NCBI GenBank assembly: GCA_021234155.1
Contig: JAJEKV010000034.1
Coordinates: 10,506,697 to 10,570,696 of the forward strand
Length of the DNA stretch: 64,000 bases
Origin: Isoetes taiwanensis
Lineage: Eukaryota > Streptophyta > Lycopodiopsida > Isoetales > Isoetaceae
Direction: 5' to 3'
A program made the translations under genes and the position numbers. Below, piece after piece: positions 41,623 to 53,632 of this stretch (position 1 is the first letter of the stretch; the number at the start of each line of letters is the position of its first letter). The notes beneath the pieces are model-generated. The model ran no database searches, was not told the origin of the DNA, and saw only the letters and a list, made by a program, of their open reading frames with translations.

Positions 41623-44435
41623 TGGGGATTACTATTGAAATGTTAGCTGGTCCCTCTGGTGCACAATATTTAGGTGAGAAAGTGCATCCATTTTTGGATA
41701 TGCATGTAGATGCTAATTTCATCATCCCCTGATATAATTGGGAACATGATGGTCTGCCTTCAGGATGAACAGTTTGCAGGTCGACAGCATGCTTTTTAAT
41801 GTTAAACATTCAAGTGGGTTATCACGGTTCTATATGATGACAGCAATCTTGAGTAGCTTGCTGAATTTCATGTATGGGAGCGAGAAAAAAAGCAGGAGAG
41901 AAATCAATCATTTGGTAGGTAAGAGAGAGGATGGTAGCTATATGTTTCTGTGACGTTCCGGGGGAATATACGCCATAAATACGTATATTCCTGGACCCGT
42001 CACTATACAAGCCTAAATTCATAGTCTTGTATACCATGGATGGTGGCACTAGGGGGCATGACTAAGTTATTCACATAACTTAGCCAACCATAGGTTAAGA
42101 CCATTTCCACGTGGCCTTAACCTATTGGGCACCCGCCACACAGGACTCACCCGATTGGTGCCACGTGGCATCCTAGGTGGACCTAACTTATATTAGTGGG
42201 AACCCTAACCCTAGGCCTCTTTCCAGCCCTAGCACCCAGAGACTCATCTACTCGTTCGAAACCCCGTTTCGAACATCGTTTGCTGTGGCATAGACTGGTG
42301 CAGCAGCCCCCATAGGGTAGACCCGTTCTTAGAGCAAGAGCAGCATTACGTGAGTCGAAGACCATGGAGACGCCCGGATCTGGAGGGAGAGCGTCGGGAG
42401 CAGGTATGTGGAGTAGTAGTTATGATAGTTCATCTGGAATTAGCATTCCAGATGTGCTAGTATCTTGTATCTAGAGTAGAGCCATCCTAGAATCCGTATT
42501 CACCATCTTGAACCCTAATCAATGAACCCTAACCTTTAGTTAGATTTGTATGATTAGGTTAAGATGTTCTTCTTATGATTATTCTCATGATATGATGATT
42601 ATCTGATGATGGTTGATCATGTTTGCTCCTCTTGTATTGGGAAGGGGGGTAGAGACCTAGGGCCATATGTAGTATGCTCCTAGAGTAGATCCCTTAGTTC
42701 CTATTAGTTGCGGCCTGTGCATAGGAGCCCACCAGGCTATTGAGGCTATGATGTGACTCAGCACCACATAACGGGGCTAGAGGGAATGTGGAGGGAGGAT
42801 CCCTACCGAGTGGGGGCTTCGGGGGATCCCATAGTGGGCTAGGCTTATGGTCGGTCACTTCGTGTGGGCCGAGCATGGGTCCGACACCTCCTGGGGCAAT
42901 GGTGTCGCCCTGCCTCTCGAGAGCTGCAAGTGTTGGCTTGGCTCTCGTTTTGGGGGGTTAAGTCGGGTATGAATCGTGTGTCGCCACGATTCTCTAACCA
43001 CCCACGGAACCTCTAGACCCTGGGAAGGGGAGATGCAACCCTTCCTGCCTCGTCGGACCAGGGAGAATGAAAATATATTCAGGACAAAAACCTACCATTG
43101 AGTAGAACTAGGCAAGAGCACGTTGTGAAAGCTTACTTTTCGGAGTAGTCCCGATGGGTGATGCCATGGGATTGTGTATCCGGAAGGCTAGAGTCCTGTC
43201 AGAGCCTGATTTAGCCCATCTGCAAAGTATGCACAGGAGGGGCGGATGGAGTGGTCAACCCTAGCCATTGTCTTATGCCAGCCCTCGCCATTGCCATGAC
43301 TCGGTCTGCTCTATCTTGAGGCCTAGTCGGTTAGTCATCCTCCTTACGAGTCTGAGCCTGGGTAGGAGCTCTCATGTTTTACGGTTTATGCTTATCATCT
43401 TTGCGTTGATATATGTGTGATGCACTACCCTTCGAGGTAGTACTTATATGTTTGATGCTAGTTCTGACTTGCTTATCGCTTCCGCTATTATAGGAGCCCA
43501 GAGGGGAAGGGCGCGCATGACACCCTCGTGTCCCCTCCCCGCACCAGAGTCACCTTGGAGTGCGGGGTAGATGAGGGGCATGTTCGGTCGTCGAGCCGGA
43601 CGGGGGATTTCCTGTCCAGTGTACGGCCGGTCGTCGTATATTAGCAGGGAGCGTCACAGTTTCTGTTCAAAATATAGTGTTCAAAATATGGCTATCAACT
43701 TATGCATTCACAGTTATGTTTGTTGTTCCTTGTTACTCTCCTACCATGAGTCAATAAATATAATCTAGGTAAATGGTGGTCAAAAGCAACAGCGCAAGGT
43801 GTTTATCATGAAATGATGGCTAGTTGCAGTCCAGTACAATAAATGGTATGAAAAAGAATTTGTATCGATGTGTAGTCAAATACTTAAGACAGTTGATGCT
43901 GAAGGATATTCCAACATTTGCTTACCACTTGGATGCTCTATTCCAAACAATTTGAAAACAATCCACTAGTTTAGCCTTCAAATAGTTTAGACATTCCTAA
44001 ACCCATATGCATTCTACAACCCCGTCTACAACCCTATACATTCTTACAACTACAATGATCCCGACAATGATTCAATGTAAGGGACACATGCAATGAAAAT
44101 TCTTGCATCTTAAGAGATAGATGCAATAGAGTCTTAACCAACGAGACCAGTTTAGACCGAGAATGAAGATGCTATTAAACACTGTGAAATTTTTTTCCTT
44201 CTCCACAAACCATTTTTTTCTCTGAATAAGGCTACGGCACAAACTCAAGTACAAGATCGGGTAGGGGTATGTAAAACGTAAAATAGTCCGGGCGTATATC
44301 TACGATAGGGGGCAGGGAAACTGGGTTTTCCTATTTACGTATGTAGGTTTTCGACCTCCAAAAGTCGTATACGAGGGGTTTTCTGGTGACCCCTTGCACA
44401 CACATGAGGTATCCCCATGTGCCTAGGTGAAATCC
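41623..44435 (+). repeat. Duplicated block, copy 2 (partner 28,498-29,590)
   Basis: Matches the first copy up to 41,948 and again from 43,659, with the solo LTR between. Both halves keep the same order and orientation. Confidence 0.9.
41949..43658 (+). mobile_element. Solo LTR, 1,710 bp, with 5-bp target duplication
   Basis: The insertion starts TGTGACGTTCC and ends GGGAGCGTCACA, the TG..CA ends of an LTR, flanked by GTTTC (41,944-41,948 and 43,659-43,663). The uninterrupted copy at 28.8 kb shows the empty site. No primer-binding site, polypurine tract or gag-pol lies inside, so it is a solo LTR left by recombination, probably of a Ty3/gypsy-type element. Two perfect 10-bp hairpins are present: GGAATATACG/CGTATATTCC (41,963-41,991) and CATCTGGAAT/ATTCCAGATG (42,431-42,454). 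Strand is arbitrary. Confidence 0.92.
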
Positions 44436-45111
44436 CCAGGGTTTGCAAGCGATCTGCAAGGACTGAAAAGGGACGGAGAGGCCCAGCCCGGATTTGTAGA
44501 AGTCGCCAAGCATAACCTAATATTCGTGTAGTGAAAAACCTTGCTAAACAGGCATTGGCATGAGCTCTTCGGTGTGGATGACATGGAGCTTTGCCATGGT
44601 AGAGAAATCGCCAAAACAGGTTCAATCTTTTCAAGAAGTTTTTTCTTTGCATTTTAGGGTTACTAGCTGTGACAAGAAAGTGGCACATGATATTGTAGAT
44701 AGAAGACATAGAAGAAATAAACTGACATTTAATGGAGTTTTGTAAAAATCTAAATCTACAATGGCATTTCGGGGACAGGCAAATCATACATACACTTCAA
44801 TGCGGCCAACCGTAAACCCGCAAATCGGGCTTCAGAGCCCTCAAACAGAACTTTTAACCCTGTTTTGTTTGATGGGTCTAAAAATCGACCTGTGAATCCT
44901 GTTCTGCTTGATGGGTCTCCAAATTCGTCTTACAATCCACAAATCCGGTCTGATATTTTTCAAATGAGATTGGCCTTAGTTTTTTTGCAGCCATGAACGA
45001 TGCAAGGCATTTTATTGCCTCAAAACATTGCAGGGCATATACAGGTAAGCTAAAGTTTTGTGCATTTTATTCACAATGGCATGATAAAACATAGCTAAAG
45101 CCATCGTCTCT
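44436..45111. other. Intergenic DNA between duplicated blocks
   Basis: Two short related units, AATC(G/C).. GATGGGTCTAAAAATCGACC and GATGGGTCTCCAAATTCGTC near 44,870-44,940; no gene recognised. Confidence 0.4.
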
Positions 45112-45780
45112 TCCGTAGTTCATCCTTACGAGGGAGCAATGGCTGAAAATGTGTCAAGGCATCAAAGATGACCTCTTTTCACCCCTTAACCATAAAATCT
45201 GATTCTAGAGAAAGCCATTATTTTCCAAATCTTTGTAAATCTTATTCAACATCCTATTCTTAATCACAACCTTGCTGGCAAACAAATTTCCATCTTGTAA
45301 TTGAGACTTGGCCTATAATTTGTTAGACGCTTCTTGCTTAAGCACATGAAGAGCCAGATCACAGAAATCTAAGAGCCTCGTTGGATGGTGGGCTCTAGAC
45401 TTGGAGGCTATTCATATTAACTTTTTGGAGTACTTTGCAGGATTGCTAAGCGTGAAAGTAGCTGATCATTATTTCTTATTGATTTAGGCGAAGATGTTGC
45501 TGCCCTTCTGCCCCAGATGCCCTCTTTATATATTATTGATGGTCTTTGCCTTTTGTAACCCCCCTTTCTTAAATTTGTTGATCCCCTCTTTATTCACTTC
45601 TTAAAGATTTAAAGGTCTTAATATTAAAATTGAGATTTTCCTTGTATTTGTTAAGGATCTTCCTTTATAAATAGATGTATGCTCCTTAAAATATTCACGA
45701 CCCCTTCATCTTCTATAATTGGTAGTGTCTCAAGCCCTTCTATAAAGTCAATGGTCTTCCAGTATTGTAGGTATAATAGA
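45112..45780 (+). repeat. Duplicated block A, copy 2
   Basis: Partner of 36,110-36,703. It gives the empty-site sequence for the LINE insertion at 36,704, reading TATAATAGAAGTGCCCCC. Confidence 0.88.
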
Positions 45781-45906
45781 AGTGCCCCCTATAATAATAC
45801 ATGAATATTGTTTTGCACAATATTATCCCTTGCACTTATATATTGTTTAAACTATAATAGATGTTTAAACTATATATATGAATGTTTAAACTATAATATT
45901 ATACAT

Positions 45907-47300
45907 ATGGGGCTCCCAGATAGATGGGCATACAACAGGATCATACCTCTACACAAAGGGGGGAGCAGACATGAACCTGAAAACTACAGGACAATAATGG
46001 TGAGCTCTATCTTCGCAAAGTGGTTTGGAAAGGTTCTGGACAGTAATTGAAACGGTGGGCAGAAGCAGGAAACCTGAGGGCACAAGGATAGGCAGGCTTC
46101 AGGCTGGAACACTCAACCACAGATCATCTAGTAACCCTTCGGATACTAATAGAGCAGAACAGAGCTCAAGGGAAGAAAATAGTATGCTGCTTTGTGGACT
46201 TTAGAAAGGCATTCGACACAGTCTTGAGGGAAAAACTCCTACAAAGACTGATAGATATGCAGGCACCGAGATACATGGTAGGAGCAATTGCAAGACTGCA
46301 CCACAGGGTATACACAAAAATGGAAGAGGAAGGACATGCAATAAACTGTGACGCATGAGTCAAACAGGGGTGCCCACTATCCCCAACATTGTTCGGAATA
46401 TACATAGATGCATTACAAGGTTTCATAGCAGAACAACAAGGAGACATGGACGCCTCTACACTAGGAAACACCAAGGTACCTATTATGTTGTATGCTGACG
46501 ACCTGAGCATGATGGCCACAAAGAATAAGGGAATGCACAGATTATTGAAGCTACTGGAGACCTTCTGTGAAAGGACAGGGTTAACAGTAAACCTTACAAA
46601 AACCAAAATAGTCATTTTCGGTCATAGGAACAGACACAGACATATGGGAACAGAATTACAGGAATCAACAGTATACAGGTATCTGGGGTATGACGTACAT
46701 GGCACGGGGAAATGGGCGAAAGGTGCAGATGCGAGGTTTCAATCAGCCATTGGGAGTTACTTCAATATGAAAAATTTCTGTAATAAAAGCAGAATAATCG
46801 ACTGGGAGATCAAGTGTTACTTGTTCAATGCAGTGGTCACGACAACGCAATTATATGGGGCTGAAGCCTGGGGACCGGGTTTAACAGATAAGAAATGGGA
46901 AAAACAAGAAGGGATCCTCAGACAGTGGCATAAACAGGAATTTAAGGTGCGGACAAACACACCGCTAACAGTCATGATATACGAGGCAGGACAGAAACCA
47001 ATGGAGGTGAGAGCATGGGAGAAGACTATCAGATATCTAATAAAAGACAATGCAGGGGGGAAACCAGGGAAGCTGTCGAGTATTGCAATCAGCGAATCAA
47101 CAAAATCACACATCATCACAGGCAGTGGATGGTTTAAGGATGTGGCAATGTGGACTAGAGAAATGGGAATGAACCTGAGCGATCTAGTAAACGAGGGGAA
47201 ATGGAATGAAGACTGGGCAGACAAGGCTACGCGAGCATGGCTGCAAAAACACAGAGGACCCAAGACACTTTGGCTTATGACAGTCTTCAATCCAGAATAG
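45907..47300 (+). pseudogene. LINE A reverse transcriptase to C-terminus, copy 1
   Basis: A base missing after LDSN (46,049) shifts frame, a TAG interrupts AQG-AGFRLEHSTTDHL, and a TGA replaces Gly in DAGVKQG (46,357). VDFRKAFDTVLREKLLQ and, from 46,389, FGIYIDALQGFIAEQQG with LYADDLSMMA are intact. The frame then runs to FNPE at 47,300, including NLTKTKIVIFGHRN and WGPGLTDKKWEKQEG. The frame loss after LDSN is shared with the second copy; the two stops are private to this one. Confidence 0.9.
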
Positions 47301-47372
47301 CAGATAGGACAATAGATGTACTGAGACAACCTGCTAGGAAAGGCAAGGAGAGACACCCTAGTAAAATTTAGG

Positions 47373-47660
47373 ATGGGGAGCCACGATCTAAGAATTGAAA
47401 AGGACAGATGGAGGAAAGTAGAAAAGGACAATCGGATATGTAGAATCTGTGACACTGGGAAAGTGGAGGATGAGAATCACCTGCTCAATGAGTGCCCAAT
47501 GTACGGAGACATCAGAAACAAATACAGAAACATAAGATGGGGTCTGCCAGTAGACACCCTGATGATAAGGGCAGAAACAATGAGAGATCTGGCAGACGCA
47601 ATCCAGGAGATGATGACCAGACACCGGGAAGTGCACAAAGAAAAAGGGCTTGTAATATGA
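47373..47660 (+). pseudogene. LINE A C-terminal zinc motif, copy 1
   Basis: KDNRICRICDTGKVEDENHL with LNECPMYGDIRNKYR carries the CxxC..H..C motif of L1-type ORF2 ends. It is separated from the main frame by a frameshift and ends VHKEKGLVI. The second duplicate has the identical peptide. Confidence 0.85.
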
Positions 47661-47892
47661 ACCGCCCAAGAGGCGAGTCATAGTTTCCCAAGAAATGCCC
47701 AGCTTAAAGCTGATTGATAATGACGCACCAACGGTCGTGATGCCGTTTTAAAGTGGGGTGCCGGTAGAAGCCTTCAGAAAAGGCTACAATAAAACCAACG
47801 TGATGTGCTAGTAGCGCCCTTTAGGGTGCTCGCCCATGCTACATAAGTTCAGGGGCCTCAGGGCACAAGGGACAATAATTTCTATTCTATTC

Positions 47893-48913
47893 TATATTAC
47901 TAGGCGACATTTGGGATTAAGATTTTACGTAGCTTTGCCATTTTTATAGCTTTTTCATCATGGATCACTCCCCCATGTTTGCACCATAACAAATTGTGTA
48001 CCTAAGAAAAATGGTGAAGAGGTTAGAGAAGAAGAACAAGAGGCCTATATTTCTAAACCATAGAAAATAAATGTCTCTATGTCTACATGCACATGCCCCA
48101 AATACATATATAAAAGACGTACATCATACATGGGTTCTCACCATTGGCTTAAAATGTCAAAATCATTGCTATCATATGCACTTTATAAATACTAAACAAT
48201 AACATCACACATCATATAAAAACCTTATTTTAAAATCATAGAAATATGCATTTTATACCAGTCAAAAGTATTAACTTGTATATGATGTTCCTAAAAATTA
48301 TCAAATAGGCTATGGCAAAATATTTGGCACCTTGATTGTTGACAGGAATTTCATTTCCATAAGGTTCAACCTAAGATGCATCATACTATTATGAACTGAA
48401 ATATAACCTCGTCGATCAAGGCTAAGATCTCTTATTATGAATGTAATATCAAATTCCAAAACAAAATAGCTCGGGCAACCTGTAATGTGCAAGCACCCTT
48501 TTTTCTATGTTCATATCGACATATAAGGCACCATATAGAAATGCCTAGTTTTTTAAAGATGGGGGCGAGGGCGTATAGTGTTTGAGACAGTAGGACAAAT
48601 TAAAAGGGATCAATTTAAGGTAAGGATATATTTTGTTCTGAAGTATGAACTATATTTGATATTAGAAGATGTAATTTTTTTCTAACAAAAAGTAATCCTT
48701 CTCCGTCGATATATCTATATCAAGATTACTATCTATTAAATGCAAACAAGTTTACGTTTAACAGAGTTCATTCATGACAAAAACAACATAAATATTTCCA
48801 TCCTAGTTTTTTATCCCATACAAGCGATTTTATCAAATAAAGTTATAAAAAATCAATTTTATATTGTATCCTTACACTTAAAAATATTGAAATGAAATTT
48901 TTAGGAATATATA
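47893..48913. other. AT-rich flank between LINE A and LINE C, copy 1
   Basis: No gene. Almost identical to 55,591-56,617, with only isolated changes, which marks the duplication as recent. Confidence 0.8.
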
Positions 48914-51870
48914 TAGAATAGAATAGAATAGAATATGATTTTATCGTCCACGGAGACCAACTGGCCTATGGGACCCAAGTACAAAGAGAGAGAGCAAAGC
49001 GCGATATTACTACTAGGATTAAAAACCCCACCAGAAGGGTTTTTTGGGAAAAACCTTAGTAGCAATAAGGATGCTGACATACTGCACAGTTATATACATA
49101 ATCACAAGTACAACTGAGGTTAATGTCGGACAGGGGGGCATAACTGAGTCCGCGTATCCATTACCTCCTGGAGGTACGATCCCAACAAGCCTACAGAGGC
49201 CGTGCTCAGTAGCTCATGCAAGGCCTGATGGGGCACAACTAACCGAGCATACCGAGCCCGGATATGCTTTCGACGGACAGTCCAGTGAGGGCGTGACTTT
49301 CATCCTCAATGGGCCTCGTTGACGGCATTGACGGACTCGGCCCTCACGCGGCCCCCGAATCCATCTCCCCTGTCTCAATGCGGAGGTGGTGTGCACTGCG
49401 GCGAATAGAAGCAATCACCCGCGCTTTTTCATGGGCGGATGGGTGCACGTGTAGTGGTGTGGGCCCCTCGTGAGCATGGGATTAACTTCTTTGTCGATAA
49501 TTTGCCACCTTGACATGTGACAGAGCCTCTCGCATCCCAAAGCTTGGCCATGAAGCAAGCATCCAAGTACTCGCTTCAAGGCGCAGCGTTCCTTCGGTGT
49601 ATGCAGCGGGTCCACATCGTATGCGCACATTCCATAGCGAGAACCCTTTGGGCTTGCTTGTCTTTCCAGCGAAGCTTTGAGTCGTTCGGGCCCATCGCCC
49701 CTCGCCAAAGCAAGGTTGGGCAGCCGGGCTTCATCCATAGCCACCACCTTCTCGGAAGTAAAATAATGTGACGTTCAAACAAGCGACCCTACTTGTAATG
49801 GAAGGAAGCATGTCTCCTGGAGCAAGATCCGATATGGGACCGTGGATTTCACTCCTAGTGCCCGGGCCAAGAAGGCCTTCGTACTGCTCTAGATCGTTCC
49901 AAGTGGTGAGGGATATCACGGCCCCCACACTTACGCCCCATAGAGGAGGACCGGTTCAACCAAGGCCTCGAACAAGTGTGCCCGGTGACCCCATGCATAC
50001 TACGCCTTGTGATTGTTGTTTTGCATTGCATGGGGCTTTCCGACTGCAGTGACCGTAAACGATGGATGCATCCCGGTGTGTGGTAGTAGAAAACTCAATG
50101 CCCAAATACTTATAAGACTGAGCCACCTCCACTACACCCTTACGGTAAGTGAATGAGGGAAGGCGTGGGTGCTTGGGATGATGGGACCAGCACACCCTTG
50201 TCTTGGCCAAGTTAACTCTCATGTCGGTGAATTGGCGAAAGTGTCCAAAGCATCCGGTGGCGTTGCATGTCCTCCGCGGGGTATATGCGGCAGGTCAACA
50301 TCATCGGCATATATGAGTTGCGGATTATGTGGTGCATCAAGCGGCGCCCCCCCCCCAAAGGTCAGCCTAGCCATTCTTCTAGCTGGTCAATGTACAAGCC
50401 AAGAGCGTCGGGGATAGAGGGCAGCCCCCGGCGCACCCAATGCTACTAACAACGGGCTCCCCGACGGTGTGAGACGACCCGGAGCAAGCCTCGTATAGTG
50501 CGTATATATAGCATTACGCAAGTCGGCGGGGTCCCTAGCTGTCTCAATCTATCCCACAACTTATCCCGAGGCACATGGTCAAAAGCCTTTGCGAAATCCA
50601 CAAAGCAACAAGATGATTCTCAAGGCCGATTCCGGCTATCCTCTATGAGTGTTCGCAGAGTGAAGATATGGTCAATAGTAGAATGCCGGGCGGAAGCTCC
50701 CGCCTGAGAGCCCGCGACTTCTCCATCTTTGCCCAAAGTGTCAATCGCCGCCAAGAATCCCGGCAAGCAACTTGGCAAAGATTTAACCCGACCATAATGG
50801 TACGATAGTTGGCTGGGCTATGGGGGTCCCCCGCTTTGTATATGGGCACAACTCTACCGGGTAGTCCAAAGGAGGGGAAGCCTTCTTGCAATGCCCCGTT
50901 GAAGAGCGCCGGAGGAGAAGCACCATTGGGGCCCGGCCCACTTGAGAAGCTCTGCGCGATACCATCCAAATCTGCTGCCTTCCCGTTAGCGAGGCGTTGC
51001 AGGCCCATTATGACATCCCCTTCAGTAATGACCAGTGCTAGGCCTGTCTGCGGAGGTACTGGTGCCCGGCTTCCCATTGGGTCATACAGCTGCTGCAAGT
51101 ATCTCACCCATTGTTAGGGGTAATATTTCTGTGGGTCGTCGCGGGCTTACTCAAGACCTTTCTCCAGAAGGCCCTAGGGTGGCGGTCTAGAAGACCAAAC
51201 ATCTGTTGCTGGTGCTCTGCAAGGTACCTGGCTTTCTTGGTCTTGAGGAAGGAGCGGTATTGACGGACGGCCTGCGGGCGAATGGTGGGGTCCAGCACTT
51301 GGCGGAGCCATCGTTTCAGCTCCCGACATTCGTCATCGAACCAGTGATTGCGAGGGAAGGTGATTGCAGCCCCTGTGGATCGTCGAGAGCGGCCTCTCCC
51401 AAAGCATCTGTCCCCTACCCTCAGAAGGAGCTGGTTCAGCTGGGCCGTCTGCTGTTGAAGTGTGGGGAGTTGCAGCACTCCCGGCAGCTCATGCTCAAGC
51501 ATCCTCGCATAGACCGCCGCATGATCATAGTCCAGACGCAACCGTGGTACATGGGGTGTTGGGGCAATGGGTGCTTTCGGTTATTCGCCAATCTATCCGC
51601 GCAGAACAGGGGCTGATGGTGAGTCTACTTCCTCGTCCCGGCCACTGTCCCCGACCATTAATCAAGCGAGTGATCAAGTGTAGGCATTGCTCGTCTGCTA
51701 GCACGTAATCCACCACACTGGTGCCGCCCCCCTGGTTCTCCTGTCTACAAGTGAAGCGGCTGGAGGACGACCACTGTGCCAGCCCATTGCAAATGACCAG
51801 GTCAAAGATATCTTGCCAAAGAACAAAGGCGGCTGGCCATACCGCGGTCACCGGTCGTCATGAGTAACAT
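48914..51870 (-). mobile_element. LINE family C, antisense, copy 1
   Basis: On the minus strand: endonuclease C-terminus (51,851-51,525), linker (51,541-51,104), reverse transcriptase (51,107-50,260), C-terminal region and a 3' UTR ending in the hairpin at 48,946-48,974 and a (TATTC)n tail of about four units (48,914-48,936). The 5' end is truncated near 51,870. Many small indels compared with the second copy break the frames. Confidence 0.9.
50222..51851 (-). pseudogene. LINE C endonuclease/reverse transcriptase, copy 1
   Basis: Recognisable pieces: GGGTSVVDYVLADEQCLHLI (end of the endonuclease), RNHWFDDECRELKRWLRQVL and FWRKVLSKPATT (linker), LANGKAADLDGI, VVPIYKAGDPHSPANYRTIM, then decayed fingers and palm. 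The catalytic motifs are scrambled by indels in this copy; the sister copy at 56.6-59.6 kb reads better. Confidence 0.85.
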
Positions 51871-52377
51871 ATAGAGTACAAATATATAGTATCCAAAAAT
51901 CCATTTATTTAATATATATGTAAAGATTACAGAGTGCAGTAAGAGTATATGTACATTTAATATTTTAGTAGCAATGCATTTAATCCTATAGTAGCAAAAA
52001 AATACATCGCATCGATTCGAGCCATCGGATCGTCATTCTGGGCAGGGACAAGCCATTATATAAGGCTCTTCTCCATTCGGGACCGGTTATCGGCGTCTTC
52101 TCATAGCAGCACTTCTTCCATTCTCATTGCTTCCCTCCCTTCCCGCCCTGCTTGTTAGGGGCGCGCGTCGTGTTTTCACATATGTTTGTTCATGCACTCT
52201 TTGTTGTTATTCACCTTGGGTATTGCTATAATAATGTTTTTCTTTTTTCAGCATCATGCTGCATTCTCCACCTGCGGGTGATGTTGTTTCTTTCCACCTT
52301 GAGGGTGATGCATATCTCTTTTCACATGGTTGTGGGGTGACACTCTTCTCCACCCTACGGGTGATGCTATCTCCTTT
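51871..52377. other. Right flank of LINE C, copy 1, with short hairpins
   Basis: Contains CCACC..GGGTGATG hairpin units at about 52,266, 52,295 and 52,348. Short frames here are not convincing as genes. Confidence 0.5.
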
Positions 52378-53632
52378 TTCTGCAATGTTATTTTCATGTG
52401 TCTTCATCGCTCACATCATTGGGGTGCTTGTTGTTGTACAGATTGCTGCATCACTGCCATGCATGGTTGATTCTCTCTAACCATTTACGTGTGTTTCTTA
52501 GGGTTCTCTGTTTTGCTTGCAGGTTTTATGCCGTCTTGTGGGGACCCTTCTCTTTTTCTATTCGCAATCGACCCATCTCCTTTGATTCTCTAGGCAACAC
52601 ATTCCAGGTTGTTGGCGACCATTTCTCATTAGGTTCTTCCTCGAAAACCCGAAAGGGCGGGATTTTCTTATCTCGATGAGAAGTTGTCGCCATTACCCTT
52701 CTATACTGCCTGTGCACATTTCTTTTTTACGGGGTAGTTCGATATTGTTCCTATGGTCGGCTACCCCTCTCTATTCTTCAAAACCTTGTATACTGTTGCT
52801 GTGATGAATGGCAAGCCTATCTATCGGCCGGTTTTGTGTCTCTTGCGAGTCCCTTCCCAGAATGTAGAGCTTTTAGAAATATCTAGCAAACAATGGATCA
52901 TGTAAAGTTTAATGCGTTCCATTAGTCTTTTATATATCCAACTATCGATAGTTTTCTCAAGTTATATCTTTAATTACTTTTATTATATTTAGCCATAGAA
53001 GCTTTCTTAGATTAATTTAGATTGATCTTGCCAAATTTCAGCACTAATTTGAGTGTAGAATAAATCTTACTATCTGCTAGAATGTCTCGAAGATATCCAA
53101 TATATGACAAACAACTAGGAGATGGTGTCTTGGTTACTTGCACTCAAACAGACCAATATTAGGATATACATGGTAACAAGGAGAGAGATGACAGGTAAGC
53201 TGTAAGACAATATGTTTTTTCGCCTTTCACCTAATGTTTCATCTCAATTTAATCCAACAGAAAGAAAGGACCAAAGCAGAAGCAGCTTGCAAAATATATG
53301 CAATGGATTGCATCCCATCCTACTAGCAAGAAATCAAGCAAAATTCTGAAGATGAATAATCACATACAAATCACACACTCTTAAATCAGGAGGTTCATCC
53401 TCATCATTTTCATTTATTTCTTCCATGGAAGATGCACTCTACAACAAAATAATCTATTCAAGAGCAAGAGTGAGAGAGAGAGAGAGAATGAGGAGACGTG
53501 CCTCCTCTTAAACTTACACAATAAATCTTGACCATTCATCTTCAAGCAATCTTCACCATTAGATCTTCAATAACCACATGCCCTTTGAGATCATGCCACT
53601 TCATCACAACTCCAATCATTAAAATGGCTTTA
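52378..53632. other. Spacer between the two large duplicates
   Basis: Single-copy within the window. A (GA)n run lies near 53,470-53,485. No gene recognised. Confidence 0.5.

Larger units (their letters stand above)
45907..47892 (+). mobile_element. LINE A 3' half, copy in first large duplicate
   Basis: 5'-truncated LINE A starting within reverse transcriptase (GLPDRWAYNRIIPLHKGGSR) and running through the C-terminal domain, 3' UTR, the GTTC..GCC-TCAG-GGC..GGAC hairpin (47,847-47,873) and a TTCTATTCTATTC tail to about 47,892. It is nearly identical to 53,633-55,590. Confidence 0.92.
45931..52377 (+). repeat. 6.45-kb duplicated segment, copy 1
   Basis: Begins TACAACAGGATCATACC and ends GGGTGATGCTATCTCCTTT; the same segment recurs at 53,633-60,080 in the same orientation. 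It contains the LINE A 3' half, about 1 kb of AT-rich flank, an antisense LINE C and a 0.5-kb flank. The start-to-start spacing is 7,702 bp, so a tandem duplication with a truncated second unit is the simplest explanation. Confidence 0.95.

Noticed and set aside
41949-43658. DNA transposon interpretation of the 1.7-kb insertion
   Set aside because: TG..CA ends with a 5-bp duplication and no transposase fit a solo LTR better; the inverted ends are only the usual short LTR terminal inversion.
46817-47455. 212-codon minus-strand frame
   Set aside because: Antisense shadow of LINE A coding DNA; the plus strand carries the recognisable reverse transcriptase text.
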